From Agromyces ramosus (GTDB lineage: Bacteria; Actinomycetota; Actinomycetes; Actinomycetales; Microbacteriaceae): 64,000 nucleotides of DNA. Below, in pieces: positions 23,646 to 31,038 of the stretch (positions are counted from its first letter, which is position 1; every line of letters starts with the position of its first letter). Under the pieces are notes generated by a model. The model made no database searches. It was not told the DNA's origin and saw nothing but the letters and a program-made list of their open reading frames with translations. Where the stretch lies: positions 992,001-1,056,000 of the forward strand of contig NZ_SGWY01000001.1 in NCBI RefSeq assembly GCF_004216665.1. The letters run 5' to 3'. The position numbers and the translations under genes are program-made.

Positions 23646-24802
23646 GCGGTGGGTCCTTTCTCGGAAGGGCGGAGCCAGTCGGCGCCGGCGTGCTCGTCGA
23701 GCCGCGGCGGCGGCGTGCGGTAGCCGGGCGCGGCGCCGGAGATGGTGATCGGGTTCGCGACGGTGCGGCTGGCACCGAGCTCGACCACCGGATCGAGGCC
23801 GAGCGACTCCGCGAAGGCGAGCGCCTCGGCGACGTCGTTCACGAGGCCCGCCGGCACGCCGGCGTCGGCGAGCGCCCGCACCCAGTGCTCGGCGGCGTGG
23901 GCGGCGAGGGCGGCCTCGAGCTCGGCGCGTAGGTGGTCGCGGTGCTCGACGCGGGTCTCGTTCGTCGCGTAGCGGGGATCGTCGGCGACCCCCGGAATGC
24001 CGAGGACCCAGGCGAGCGCGCGGAACTGCCGGTCGTTTCCCACCGCGATGACGAGGTCGCGATCGGCGGCCGGGAACACGGCGTACGGCGCGATGCTCGG
24101 GTGCTGGTTGCCGAGGCGTCGCGGGGCACGACCGGTGGCCAGGGTCGAGGCCGCCTGGTTCGTGAGCGCCGAGAGCAGGCTCTGCAGGAGGTTCACCTCG
24201 ACCCGCCGGCCGAGGCCGGTGCGGTCGCGCTCGCGCAGTGCCAGCAGGATCCCGACGACGGCGTTCTGCCCGCAGAGCACGTCGACGAGGGCGACGCCCG
24301 CCTTGGACGGCTCGCCGTCGGGCTCGCCCGTGATCGACATGAGGCCCCCGACCGCCTGCACGAGCAGGTCGTACCCCGCGAGGGTCGCGTCGGGGCCGAA
24401 CCCGGTGATCGAGCAGTAGACGAGGCGCGGGTTCACGGCGCGCAGGTCGGCGTCGGAGAGCCCGAAGCGATCCATCACGCCGGGCCGGAAGTTCTCGACC
24501 ACGACGTCGGCGGATGCCGCGAGCCGGCGCGCCTCGGCGAGGCCCGCGTCGGTCGTGAGGTCGAGCGCGACCGAGCGCTTGTTGCGGTTGACGCTGCCGA
24601 AGTAGGTGGCCTCCCCCGCTGCATCGACGGGCGGCTTCCAGTGGCGGGTGTCATCACCCGTGGGAGGCTCGACCTTGATGACGTCGGCGCCGAAGTCCGC
24701 GAGGGTCATGGTGGCGTACGGGCCCGCGAGCACGCGTGAGAAGTCCGCGACGCGAACGCCCGCGAGCACGCCGAACGGCGCTGCCTGGGTTGGCTCGTGC
24801 AT
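23642..24802 (-). CDS. CaiB/BaiF family CoA transferase
   Basis: 386 residues, full-length class III CoA transferase. Signatures: Val-Leu-Ala-Gly-Pro-Tyr-Ala, Lys-Val-Glu-Pro-Pro-Thr-Gly-Asp, Asn-Lys-Arg-Ser-Val-Ala-Leu-Asp, Val-Val-Val-Glu-Asn-Phe-Arg-Pro-Gly and Gly-Tyr-Asp-Leu-Leu-Val-Gln-Ala with the catalytic aspartate. Predicted to move CoA between acyl groups; coupled to the glutaryl-CoA dehydrogenase-like gene (ATGA overlap), so a succinyl-CoA:glutarate transferase role is the best guess. First gene of the operon, divergent from the FCD-GntR regulator over 115 bp with an AT-rich operator candidate. Confidence 0.86.
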   Translation of the reverse strand: MHEPTQAAPFGVLAGVRVADFSRVLAGPYATMTLADFGADVIKVEPPTGDDTRHWKPPVDAAGEATYFGSVNRNKRSVALDLTTDAGLAEARRLAASADVVVENFRPGVMDRFGLSDADLRAVNPRLVYCSITGFGPDATLAGYDLLVQAVGGLMSITGEPDGEPSKAGVALVDVLCGQNAVVGILLALRERDRTGLGRRVEVNLLQSLLSALTNQAASTLATGRAPRRLGNQHPSIAPYAVFPAADRDLVIAVGNDRQFRALAWVLGIPGVADDPRYATNETRVEHRDHLRAELEAALAAHAAEHWVRALADAGVPAGLVNDVAEALAFAESLGLDPVVELGASRTVANPITISGAAPGYRTPPPRLDEHAGADWLRPSEKGPTA

Positions 24803-24850
24803 GGATCATCCGCCTTCGCATGAAACGGCCCGAGGGGCCGCATGCGATTC

Positions 24851-24868
24851 ATCCTATAGCGAATCTTT
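24851..24868. promoter_or_regulatory. AT-rich CTATAGC element between CaiB and GntR genes
   Basis: CATCCTATAGCGAATCTTT around 24850-24868 in an otherwise GC-rich divergent region. The core CTATAGC recurs before the APC permease gene (30942-30956), and a near copy lies before the semialdehyde dehydrogenase gene. Candidate operator of the adjacent FCD-GntR regulator. Confidence 0.45.
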
Positions 24869-24917
24869 TTCGGGCGCGGCGCCGCTCGACGGGATTCCGC
24901 TCGACTAACGTGGACGC

Positions 24918-25688
24918 ATGGAGACGAGGGTGGGTCCCGGTGCACGCGAAGCCGTGTTCGCCCAGCTCGCCGATGCCGGCCGCGCCGAGCAGGTCGCCCA
25001 GCGCCTCACCGACGGCATCGTGCTCGGGGTCCTCGACCCGGGCGAGCGCCTTCCCAGCGAACCCGAGCTCGCGCGCCGGTTCGGCGTCGCGCTGATCACC
25101 GTGCGCGAGGGCCTCGGCATCCTCCGCGTCGCCGGACTCGTCGAGACCCGCCGCGGACGCGAGGGCGGCAGCTTCGTCGTGCGCGACGACGTCGAGCACC
25201 GCGGCATCCTGACCGCACGGCTGCGCGGACTCGCCCAGGTCGAGCTCAGCGACATGGCCGTCTACTTCGGCGCGATCCTCGCGGGCGCGGCCGAGCGCGC
25301 CGCGGAGCGCGCCTCCGCCGAGGACGCGGCCAACCTGGCCGGGTGGCTGAGCGGCGCCGACTTCTCGACGGCCGCTGCCGCACGCACGAACCAGGGCGGA
25401 TTCCTCCTGGAGCTGGCCGTGCTCAGCCAGTCGGCGCGGCTGGTGCGGGAGCAGATCCGGCTGCAGGCCGAGTTCGGCCCGCTGCTGCTGCTCGGCCTCG
25501 CCGCCGAGTCGGCGCGCGTCGAGGTCGCCGACCTGGACCGGCGGATCGTGCGAGCCGTGGCTCGCGGTCGCGGTGCACGCGCGCGCGAGGCGGCCGGCGA
25601 GCTCGTCGAGCTGCTCGCCCGGCGGCTGCTCGCCGCGAAGAACCGCGTCGAGCGAGGGGGTGCCCTCGATGAGCCGCACGCCGACTGA
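24918..25688 (+). CDS. FCD-type GntR transcriptional regulator
   Basis: 256 residues. GntR winged helix at about residues 22-90 (Glu-Arg-Leu-Pro-Ser-Glu-Pro-Glu-Leu-Ala-Arg-Arg-Phe-Gly-Val; Thr-Val-Arg-Glu-Gly-Leu; Gly-Leu-Val-Glu-Thr-Arg-Arg-Gly), then an all-helical FCD ligand-binding domain. The ATG follows a TAACGT -10 box by 6 nt, a leaderless arrangement. The last 20 bp overlap the Cache protein gene, so the two are co-expressed. It probably regulates the divergent CaiB/gcdH operon and, from shared motifs, the semialdehyde dehydrogenase and APC permease genes. Confidence 0.86.
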   Translation: METRVGPGAREAVFAQLADAGRAEQVAQRLTDGIVLGVLDPGERLPSEPELARRFGVALITVREGLGILRVAGLVETRRGREGGSFVVRDDVEHRGILTARLRGLAQVELSDMAVYFGAILAGAAERAAERASAEDAANLAGWLSGADFSTAAAARTNQGGFLLELAVLSQSARLVREQIRLQAEFGPLLLLGLAAESARVEVADLDRRIVRAVARGRGARAREAAGELVELLARRLLAAKNRVERGGALDEPHAD

Positions 25689-26406
25689 GGTCGCCGAGGC
25701 CGTCGCCGACGTGTTCCGGGGCGTGTTCGACCAGCTCGCCGCCTGGCGGGAGCCCATCGAATCGCTGCTCGACGCCGGCCCCGACCTCCGAGCCGCCGCG
25801 CTCGACGGCGCGGTCGCCGAACTCGTGCTGCCCCGCCTCGAGGAGCCCGAGCCGATGCTCGTCGGTGCCGGCTTCATCGCCGACGGCGAGGTCGTGCGCG
25901 GCCGCGGCGTGCACTTCGCGTGGTGGCTCGGCCCGCTGGCGGACAACCCGGTGCTCGGCTCCACCGACGAGCCGACCCGGCTCGACCTCTCGACGCGCGG
26001 TTACGCCGAGTACCTCCGCGACTTCCGTGCCCTCGAGTGGTACCGGATCCCCGCGACCACCCGGCATGCGCATGTCACGGGGCCGTACGTCGACCACCTC
26101 TGCACCTGCGACTACATCCTCACCCTCACGATGCCCGTCCACGCACGGGATGGCGAGCGCATGGTCGGCGTGGTCGGGGCCGACGTCGCCGTGCGGCGCC
26201 TCGAGGGCGCCCTGCTCCGCGACTTCCTCGACGTCGAGGCGCCGCTGGCGCTCGTGAACGAGCAGGGCCGCGTGGTGCTCTCGACCGATCCGGCGCTGCA
26301 GGTCGGCCGCCTGGCCGGCTCGGGTTCGGCCGAGGTGGCCTGCCCCGGGACCCCTTTCACGGTGCGCGTCGACCCCGTGGCATCCGGCTCGTCACCAAAG
26401 ATTTAG
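25669..26406 (+). CDS. Stand-alone Cache (PDC) domain protein
   Basis: 245 residues consisting mainly of one Cache/PDC sensor-like domain: Phe-Ile-Ala-Asp-Gly-Glu-Val-Val, His-Phe-Ala-Trp-Trp, Tyr-Ala-Glu-Tyr-Leu-Arg-Asp-Phe, Gly-Pro-Tyr-Val-Asp-His-Leu-Cys-Thr-Cys-Asp-Tyr, Val-Val-Gly-Ala-Asp-Val-Ala and Leu-Val-Asn-Glu-Gln-Gly-Arg-Val-Val-Leu-Ser. Cache domains normally sit outside the cell in receptors, but here there is no membrane segment, signal peptide or output domain, so it is likely a cytoplasmic ligand-binding partner. The ATG lies inside the end of the gntR frame (20-bp overlap), so it is coupled to that regulator. Partner function is inference. Confidence 0.72.
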   Translation: MSRTPTEVAEAVADVFRGVFDQLAAWREPIESLLDAGPDLRAAALDGAVAELVLPRLEEPEPMLVGAGFIADGEVVRGRGVHFAWWLGPLADNPVLGSTDEPTRLDLSTRGYAEYLRDFRALEWYRIPATTRHAHVTGPYVDHLCTCDYILTLTMPVHARDGERMVGVVGADVAVRRLEGALLRDFLDVEAPLALVNEQGRVVLSTDPALQVGRLAGSGSAEVACPGTPFTVRVDPVASGSSPKI

Positions 26407-26420
26407 TGTTATATCTTTGA
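26396..26420. promoter_or_regulatory. AT-rich inverted repeat upstream of gabD
   Basis: CAAAGAT-N10-ATCTTTG (26396-26419) starts within the end of the Cache gene. The right half, GTGTTATATCTTTGA (26406-26420), matches 13 of 15 bases of the element before the APC permease gene. Probably a regulatory site for the semialdehyde dehydrogenase gene. Confidence 0.55.
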
Positions 26421-26487
26421 CGGACGAGCGACTGCACCGCGGCAGACGGCCTCTGGCGTGCGTGCACCTGAGAAGGAGAGAACTCCC

Positions 26488-27852
26488 ATGAGCTATGCCG
26501 TGACCAACCCCGCCACCGGCGAGACGGTCAAGACGTACCCGACCATCACCGACGCCGAGCTCGATGCCGCCATCGCCGCCGCCGACGACGCGCACCGCAC
26601 GTGGTCGAAGTCGACCACGGTCGAGGAGCGCGCCGCGCTCATCCGCCGCGTGGGCGAGCTGCACGTCGAGCGCCGCCAGGAGCTGGGCGAGATCATCGTG
26701 CGTGAGATGGGCAAGCCCATCGAGCAGGCCCTCGCCGAGGCGGACTTCGCGGGCGCCATCTACGAGTACTACGCCGACCACTCGGCCGACTTCCTGAAGG
26801 ACGAGCCGATCACGCTCCTGGCCGGTGAGGGCTCGGCGGTCATCCGCCGCTCGTCGCTCGGAGTGCTCCTCGGCGTCATGCCGTGGAACTTCCCGTACTA
26901 CCAGGTCGCACGCTTCGCCGGCCCGAACCTCATCATCGGCAACACGATCCTGCTCAAGCACGCCGAGCAGTGCCCCGAGTCGGCCGCCGCGATCGCGCAG
27001 ATCTTCCACGACGCGGGCTTCCCCGAGGGCGCATACGTGAACATCTACGCCTCGCACGACCAGATCGAGCAGGTCATCGCCGACCCGCGGGTGCAGGGCG
27101 TCTCGCTCACCGGCTCCGAGCGCGCCGGCGCCGCCGTCGCCGAGATCGCCGGCCGCCACCTGAAGAAGGTCGTGCTCGAGCTCGGCGGGTCCGACCCCTT
27201 CATCCTGCTGTCGACCGACGACCTCGACGCCACCGTGCAGAACGCCGTCGACGCCCGCCTCGACAACAACGGCCAGTCCTGCAACGCGGCCAAGCGCTTC
27301 ATCGTGGCCGACGAGCTCTACGAGCCCTTCCTCGAGAAGTTCACCGCGAAGCTCGCGGAGGTCGAGACGGGTGACCCGACCTCGTCCGAGACCGCGCTCG
27401 GGCCGCTCTCGTCGCTCAAGGCGGCGGAGGGCCTCGACGAGCAGGTCAAGCGCGCGGTCGAGCACGGCGCGAAGCTCGTGCACGGCGGCACCCGCGACGG
27501 CGCGTTCTTCCAGACGACGGTGCTGACGGAGGTCACGCCCGAGAACCCCGCCTCGAAGGAGGAGTTCTTCGGGCCGGTGGCGCAGGTCTACCGCGCGAAG
27601 GACGAGGACGAAGCGGTGCGCATCGCCAACGACATCCCGTTCGGCCTCGGCTCCTACGTGTACACGACCGACCAGCAGCAGGCGCTGCGCGTCGCCGACG
27701 GCATCGAGGCCGGCATGGTCTTCGTCAACGTCGTGCTCGCCGACGGCGCCGAGCTGCCCTTCGGCGGCATCAAGCGCTCGGGCTCGGGCCGCGAGCTCGG
27801 CCGGTTCGGCGCCGACGAGTTCGTCAACAAGAAGATGATCCGCATCGGCTGA
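26488..27852 (+). CDS. gabD: NAD(P)-dependent succinate-semialdehyde dehydrogenase
   Basis: 454 residues, the length of the short GabD1 group, starting Met-Ser-Tyr-Ala-Val-Thr-Asn-Pro-Ala-Thr-Gly-Glu. Motifs: Met-Pro-Trp-Asn-Phe-Pro-Tyr-Tyr-Gln, Ser-Leu-Thr-Gly-Ser-Glu-Arg, Glu-Leu-Gly-Gly-Ser-Asp-Pro and catalytic Cys265 in Asn-Asn-Gly-Gln-Ser-Cys-Asn-Ala-Ala. It oxidises succinate semialdehyde (or a glutarate/adipate-type semialdehyde) to the acid. With the GntR/Cache pair upstream and an APC permease nearby, it fits GABA, polyamine or lysine-derived catabolism. RBS AAGGAGAG. Followed by a strong bidirectional terminator. Confidence 0.88.
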   Translation: MSYAVTNPATGETVKTYPTITDAELDAAIAAADDAHRTWSKSTTVEERAALIRRVGELHVERRQELGEIIVREMGKPIEQALAEADFAGAIYEYYADHSADFLKDEPITLLAGEGSAVIRRSSLGVLLGVMPWNFPYYQVARFAGPNLIIGNTILLKHAEQCPESAAAIAQIFHDAGFPEGAYVNIYASHDQIEQVIADPRVQGVSLTGSERAGAAVAEIAGRHLKKVVLELGGSDPFILLSTDDLDATVQNAVDARLDNNGQSCNAAKRFIVADELYEPFLEKFTAKLAEVETGDPTSSETALGPLSSLKAAEGLDEQVKRAVEHGAKLVHGGTRDGAFFQTTVLTEVTPENPASKEEFFGPVAQVYRAKDEDEAVRIANDIPFGLGSYVYTTDQQQALRVADGIEAGMVFVNVVLADGAELPFGGIKRSGSGRELGRFGADEFVNKKMIRIG

Positions 27853-27867
27853 CGCCGCCGGCGTTCG

Positions 27868-27918
27868 ATGGACGCGATGAGCCCCCGGCCGCTGCGGTCG
27901 GGGGCTCATCGCGTCACG
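27868..27918. terminator. Strong bidirectional terminator after gabD
   Basis: 20-bp stem: perfect 17-bp arms 27871-27887 (GACGCGATGAGCCCCCG) and 27899-27915, plus three more pairs, with loop GCTGC. Lies between gabD and the convergent FAD-oxidoreductase gene, whose stop codon is inside the right arm. Confidence 0.85.
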
Positions 27919-29056
27919 AGGACGTGTCGACGGCGACCGTCGAGGCGTTCGTCGGCGCCGCGCGACGCGCCCGCATCCGACGTGCGAGGTGGGCCGCATC
28001 GCGGGTCGCCCCGGGCAGGGTCGCCGAGGCCATCGCGTACATGAACTCCCGCCCGATCACGTAGAGGCCGGGGACGGCGTCCACGACGCCCCGGCGCTGC
28101 AGCATCGTCCCGTCGTCGTCGAAGGCGGGGAGCTCGACCCAGGTCAGGTCGTCCCGGTACCCCGTGCACCAGATGATGTTCGCCACGTCGAGCACGTCGC
28201 CCGCGGCGGTGACGGGCGACCCGTCGCGGGCGTCGACCAAGCGCTCGACCCGGGCGACGCCGGCCGCGTCGAGGTCGGCGCGCTTCGTGCGGATGAGCGG
28301 CGCGCCGCGGCCCGCGAGCTTCGGCAGCACGCGCCGACCGATCGGCGTGCCCAGGGTGAGCACGTGGAGTCCGGCGAACCGCACCGCGGGCAGCACGAAC
28401 CGCGCCGCCGCACGGCCGTGGCGCAGCGGCAGCTCGCCCGTCGGCGTGCCGGCGATGGTCGTGTCGTGCGAGCCGCTCACGTCGAGCGCGATCTCGGCGC
28501 CCGAGTTGCCCATCCCGACGACGAGCACGGGCCCGGGTCGCAGCTGCGCCGGGGTCCGGTAGTCGCTCGAGTGCAGCTGCAGCACGGATGATCCGATCCG
28601 GCCGGCGAACTCGGGGACCCGGGGCACCTGGTAGCCCCCCGTCGCCAACACCACGTTCTCGGCCTCCCAGCGGCGGACACCGGATTCGACGACGAACCGC
28701 TCGCCGTCGCGGCGCACGCGATCCACGTGGACGCCCGTGCGGACGGGAAGCCCGAAGTGCTGCGCATAGGCTTCGAGGTAGTCGGCCTGTTCGTCCTTCG
28801 ACGGGAACCCGAGCCGGTCGCCCGGGAACGGCATCCCCGGGAGGCCATCGAACTTGGCCGGAGTGAACAGGCGCAGGGAATCCCAGCGCAGGCGCCACGC
28901 GTCGCCGATGCGCGCATGCGCGTCGAGGATCACGAGGTCGCGGTGCTGCTGCACCAGGTGGTAGGCGATCGCCAGTCCGGCCTGCCCGCCGCCGATGACG
29001 ACGGTGTCGAGCACGCGGCCGGACTCGCCCTGGGTGTCGTGCGATGTCTCGTTCAT
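27914..29056 (-). CDS. Flavin-containing monooxygenase-like oxidoreductase (CzcO family)
   Basis: 380 residues, two dinucleotide-binding domains. FAD motif Val-Ile-Gly-Gly-Gly-Gln-Ala-Gly-Leu near residue 20, Trp-Arg-Leu-Arg-Trp-Asp-Ser-Leu-Arg-Leu-Phe-Thr-Pro, and the NADPH motif Val-Gly-Met-Gly-Asn-Ser-Gly-Ala-Glu near 185, followed by Trp-Cys-Thr-Gly-Tyr. This places it with CzcO/TrkA-like and Baeyer-Villiger-type flavoproteins. The substrate is unknown. Start is leaderless-type (TAGCGT 7 nt before ATG). Convergent with gabD and divergent-independent of the LuxR gene upstream on the same strand (90-bp gap). Confidence 0.82.
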   Translation of the reverse strand: MNETSHDTQGESGRVLDTVVIGGGQAGLAIAYHLVQQHRDLVILDAHARIGDAWRLRWDSLRLFTPAKFDGLPGMPFPGDRLGFPSKDEQADYLEAYAQHFGLPVRTGVHVDRVRRDGERFVVESGVRRWEAENVVLATGGYQVPRVPEFAGRIGSSVLQLHSSDYRTPAQLRPGPVLVVGMGNSGAEIALDVSGSHDTTIAGTPTGELPLRHGRAAARFVLPAVRFAGLHVLTLGTPIGRRVLPKLAGRGAPLIRTKRADLDAAGVARVERLVDARDGSPVTAAGDVLDVANIIWCTGYRDDLTWVELPAFDDDGTMLQRRGVVDAVPGLYVIGREFMYAMASATLPGATRDAAHLARRMRARRAAPTNASTVAVDTSS

Positions 29057-29146
29057 GGACCGGACGCTACGGCGACCCGACGTGGCCCGCGTCGAGCCGA
29101 TCCCCCATTCGCGCGCGGGCGCTGGGGGATTCCACGCAGGTGTCGG

Positions 29147-30781
29147 TCAGTCCGCGAGTCCGTGCCGGAAGGCGTACGCGGTCGCCGCCGACCTCGACGA
29201 GAGTCCGAGCTTGCCGAAGATGTTGCTGAGGTGACGCTCGACCGTCTTCTCGCTCAGGTAGAGCTCTCGCGCGATCTCGCGGTTCGTGTCGCCGGCCGCC
29301 ACGAGCCGCAGCACCTCGACCTCACGAGGGGACAGCCCGTCGTCCCGCGCGTGCGGCGCGGCCGACGACTCGGCCTCCGCCGCCGCGAGCGCCGGCTGGG
29401 CTCCCAGCTCGACGAACACCGCCCGCGCGGCGTCGAGCTCCATGGCCGCTGAGGCCTCGTCGCCGAGCGCCCGGCAGGCGCGTGCCGCGATCACCCGGCA
29501 CCGCGCCGCTTCGAAGGGGACCTCGAGGTCCCTCCACCGCGTCCATGCGCGCCGGGACGTGGCGAGCGCGGACGGGGCGTCGCCCTCGGCGAACCGCACG
29601 GCGGCCTCCGCCTGCTCGGCGATCGCGGCCAGCATCGGCATGCCGCTCGCCGCGCTCAGCGCCGCGAGCTCGTCGGCGGCCGCCCGTGCTCCGGCGACGT
29701 CGCCCGCGGCGAGGAGGACCTCCACCAGCGGCCCGAGGAGCGGCCGCCGTTCCGCGGGGCCGACACGGCCGGCCGCGGCGAGCATCATCGTGCGGGCGAG
29801 GTCGGCGTCGCCCTCCGCCAGCCGCAACAGGGCGAGCCCGGGCTGCGGCTCGAAGCCCGTCCGGGCGGCCTGCTCGTACGATGCCGCCGCCGCCACGGCG
29901 TCGCCGCGGAGTCGATGGATCTCGCCGTTCTGGTACCAGGCTCCGAAGAGCCCGTCGTGATCGCCCCGCTCGGATCGCTCCCGCGCCTCCACGGCGGCGG
30001 CGAGCGCGTCGGCCCACGCCCCGTGCAGGAGGAACTGCGCGGCGCGTTGCGCATGGCACTGCCCGCTGAACGCGACCATGTCGGGTCGTTCGTCGCACCA
30101 GTGGTCGAGCGCCCGGGTCCACTCCCTGGCGCGCTGCACGTCGAACGCGAGGCGACAGCACTGCAGGACCGCGCAGTAGACGATGCCGGAGGGCACGGGC
30201 GAGAGCTCTCCGGCGGTGACCGCGACCATGACCTCGTCCAGCAGCGCGAGGCCGACCTCCGGCCGGCCCAGCATGATCTCCGCCTGGCCGAGCCCGAGGT
30301 CGGCGAGCGCCACGAGGTCGCTGTCGTGCGCATCGCGGGCGAGCTGCGATGCTCGCCGGAACGCGGCCGCGGACCGCTCGCCGTCGCCCGCGTAGAACGC
30401 GGCGAGTCCTTCGGGGATGAGCAGGAACCCGTGGTCCGGTCGGCCGTCCGGGTCCTGCTCCACCAGTCGTTGCGCGCGTGCGAACCATCCGCCGGCGCGG
30501 GCGCGGTCCCCGAGGCCCATGAGCTGCATGCCCAGCCATGTGGCGCACCGCGTGGCGGCCTCGACGTCCTCCTCGGCGAGGTACGCCTCGTGGGCGCGCG
30601 TCAGCGCGTCGATGCCCTCCTCGAAGCGTCCGAGCAGGATGGCCGCGATGGCGAGGTGCTCGAGGTCGGATGCCGCGACGGCGTGCTCGCGATCGGCCTC
30701 GTCGAGCCCGGCGACGGCGTCGGCGAAGCGGTGCTCCCGATACGCGGTGCGGCCCCGGTCGAGGGCCGTCGGCGTGGTCAT
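29147..30781 (-). CDS. LuxR-type regulator with TPR-like helical repeats (paralogue 1)
   Basis: 544 residues. The C-terminal 65 residues are a LuxR/GerE helix-turn-helix (Leu-Ser-Pro-Arg-Glu-Val-Glu-Val-Leu-Arg-Leu-Val; Ser-Glu-Lys-Thr-Val-Glu-Arg-His-Leu-Ser-Asn-Ile-Phe-Gly-Lys-Leu-Gly). The remainder is TPR-like helical repeats rich in Ala and Arg. No receiver or NB-ARC/ATPase domain, so input may be a bound peptide, protein or metabolite. Start at ATG 30781 with GGAGG on its strand; upstream in-frame Mets lack an RBS. A close paralogue lies at 33968-35590. Divergent from the APC permease, which may be a target. Confidence 0.8.
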   Translation of the reverse strand: MTTPTALDRGRTAYREHRFADAVAGLDEADREHAVAASDLEHLAIAAILLGRFEEGIDALTRAHEAYLAEEDVEAATRCATWLGMQLMGLGDRARAGGWFARAQRLVEQDPDGRPDHGFLLIPEGLAAFYAGDGERSAAAFRRASQLARDAHDSDLVALADLGLGQAEIMLGRPEVGLALLDEVMVAVTAGELSPVPSGIVYCAVLQCCRLAFDVQRAREWTRALDHWCDERPDMVAFSGQCHAQRAAQFLLHGAWADALAAAVEARERSERGDHDGLFGAWYQNGEIHRLRGDAVAAAASYEQAARTGFEPQPGLALLRLAEGDADLARTMMLAAAGRVGPAERRPLLGPLVEVLLAAGDVAGARAAADELAALSAASGMPMLAAIAEQAEAAVRFAEGDAPSALATSRRAWTRWRDLEVPFEAARCRVIAARACRALGDEASAAMELDAARAVFVELGAQPALAAAEAESSAAPHARDDGLSPREVEVLRLVAAGDTNREIARELYLSEKTVERHLSNIFGKLGLSSRSAATAYAFRHGLAD

Positions 30782-30941
30782 GACGCCTCCAAGCGCTGAT
30801 GGCGCCGGGCGCATGGCGGGTGGACGCCGCCCCCGTCCGATGCCTGCCATCAGGCTAGCCCCGCCCCTCCTGGGGCGGCAACGTGCGTCGTCGTCGCGGC
30901 ATCCGCTGCTCGCGCGTGCACCGACCACGATAAATCATCCG

Positions 30942-30956
30942 GTGCTATAGCTTTGA
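30942..30956. promoter_or_regulatory. GTGCTATAGCTTTGA element upstream of the APC permease gene
   Basis: 15-bp AT-rich site, 13 of 15 identical to the element before gabD (26406-26420), with palindromic core GCTATAGC. It lies in the 257-bp divergent region between the LuxR and APC genes; the rest of that region shows no gene. Candidate GntR operator. Confidence 0.5.
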
Positions 30957-31038
30957 AGCCGAAGGTATGGCATGCTGGCGCAACCGACTGGCGTCCGGGG
31001 TGGGCGGGCGCGATCAATGACGATCTCGAAAGGTCACG

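Noticed and set aside
25573..25668. Upstream extension of the Cache protein gene
   Set aside because: The extra residues are Arg/Ser/Pro-rich and come from the gntR frame read in another phase; the ATG at 25669 begins the recognisable domain.
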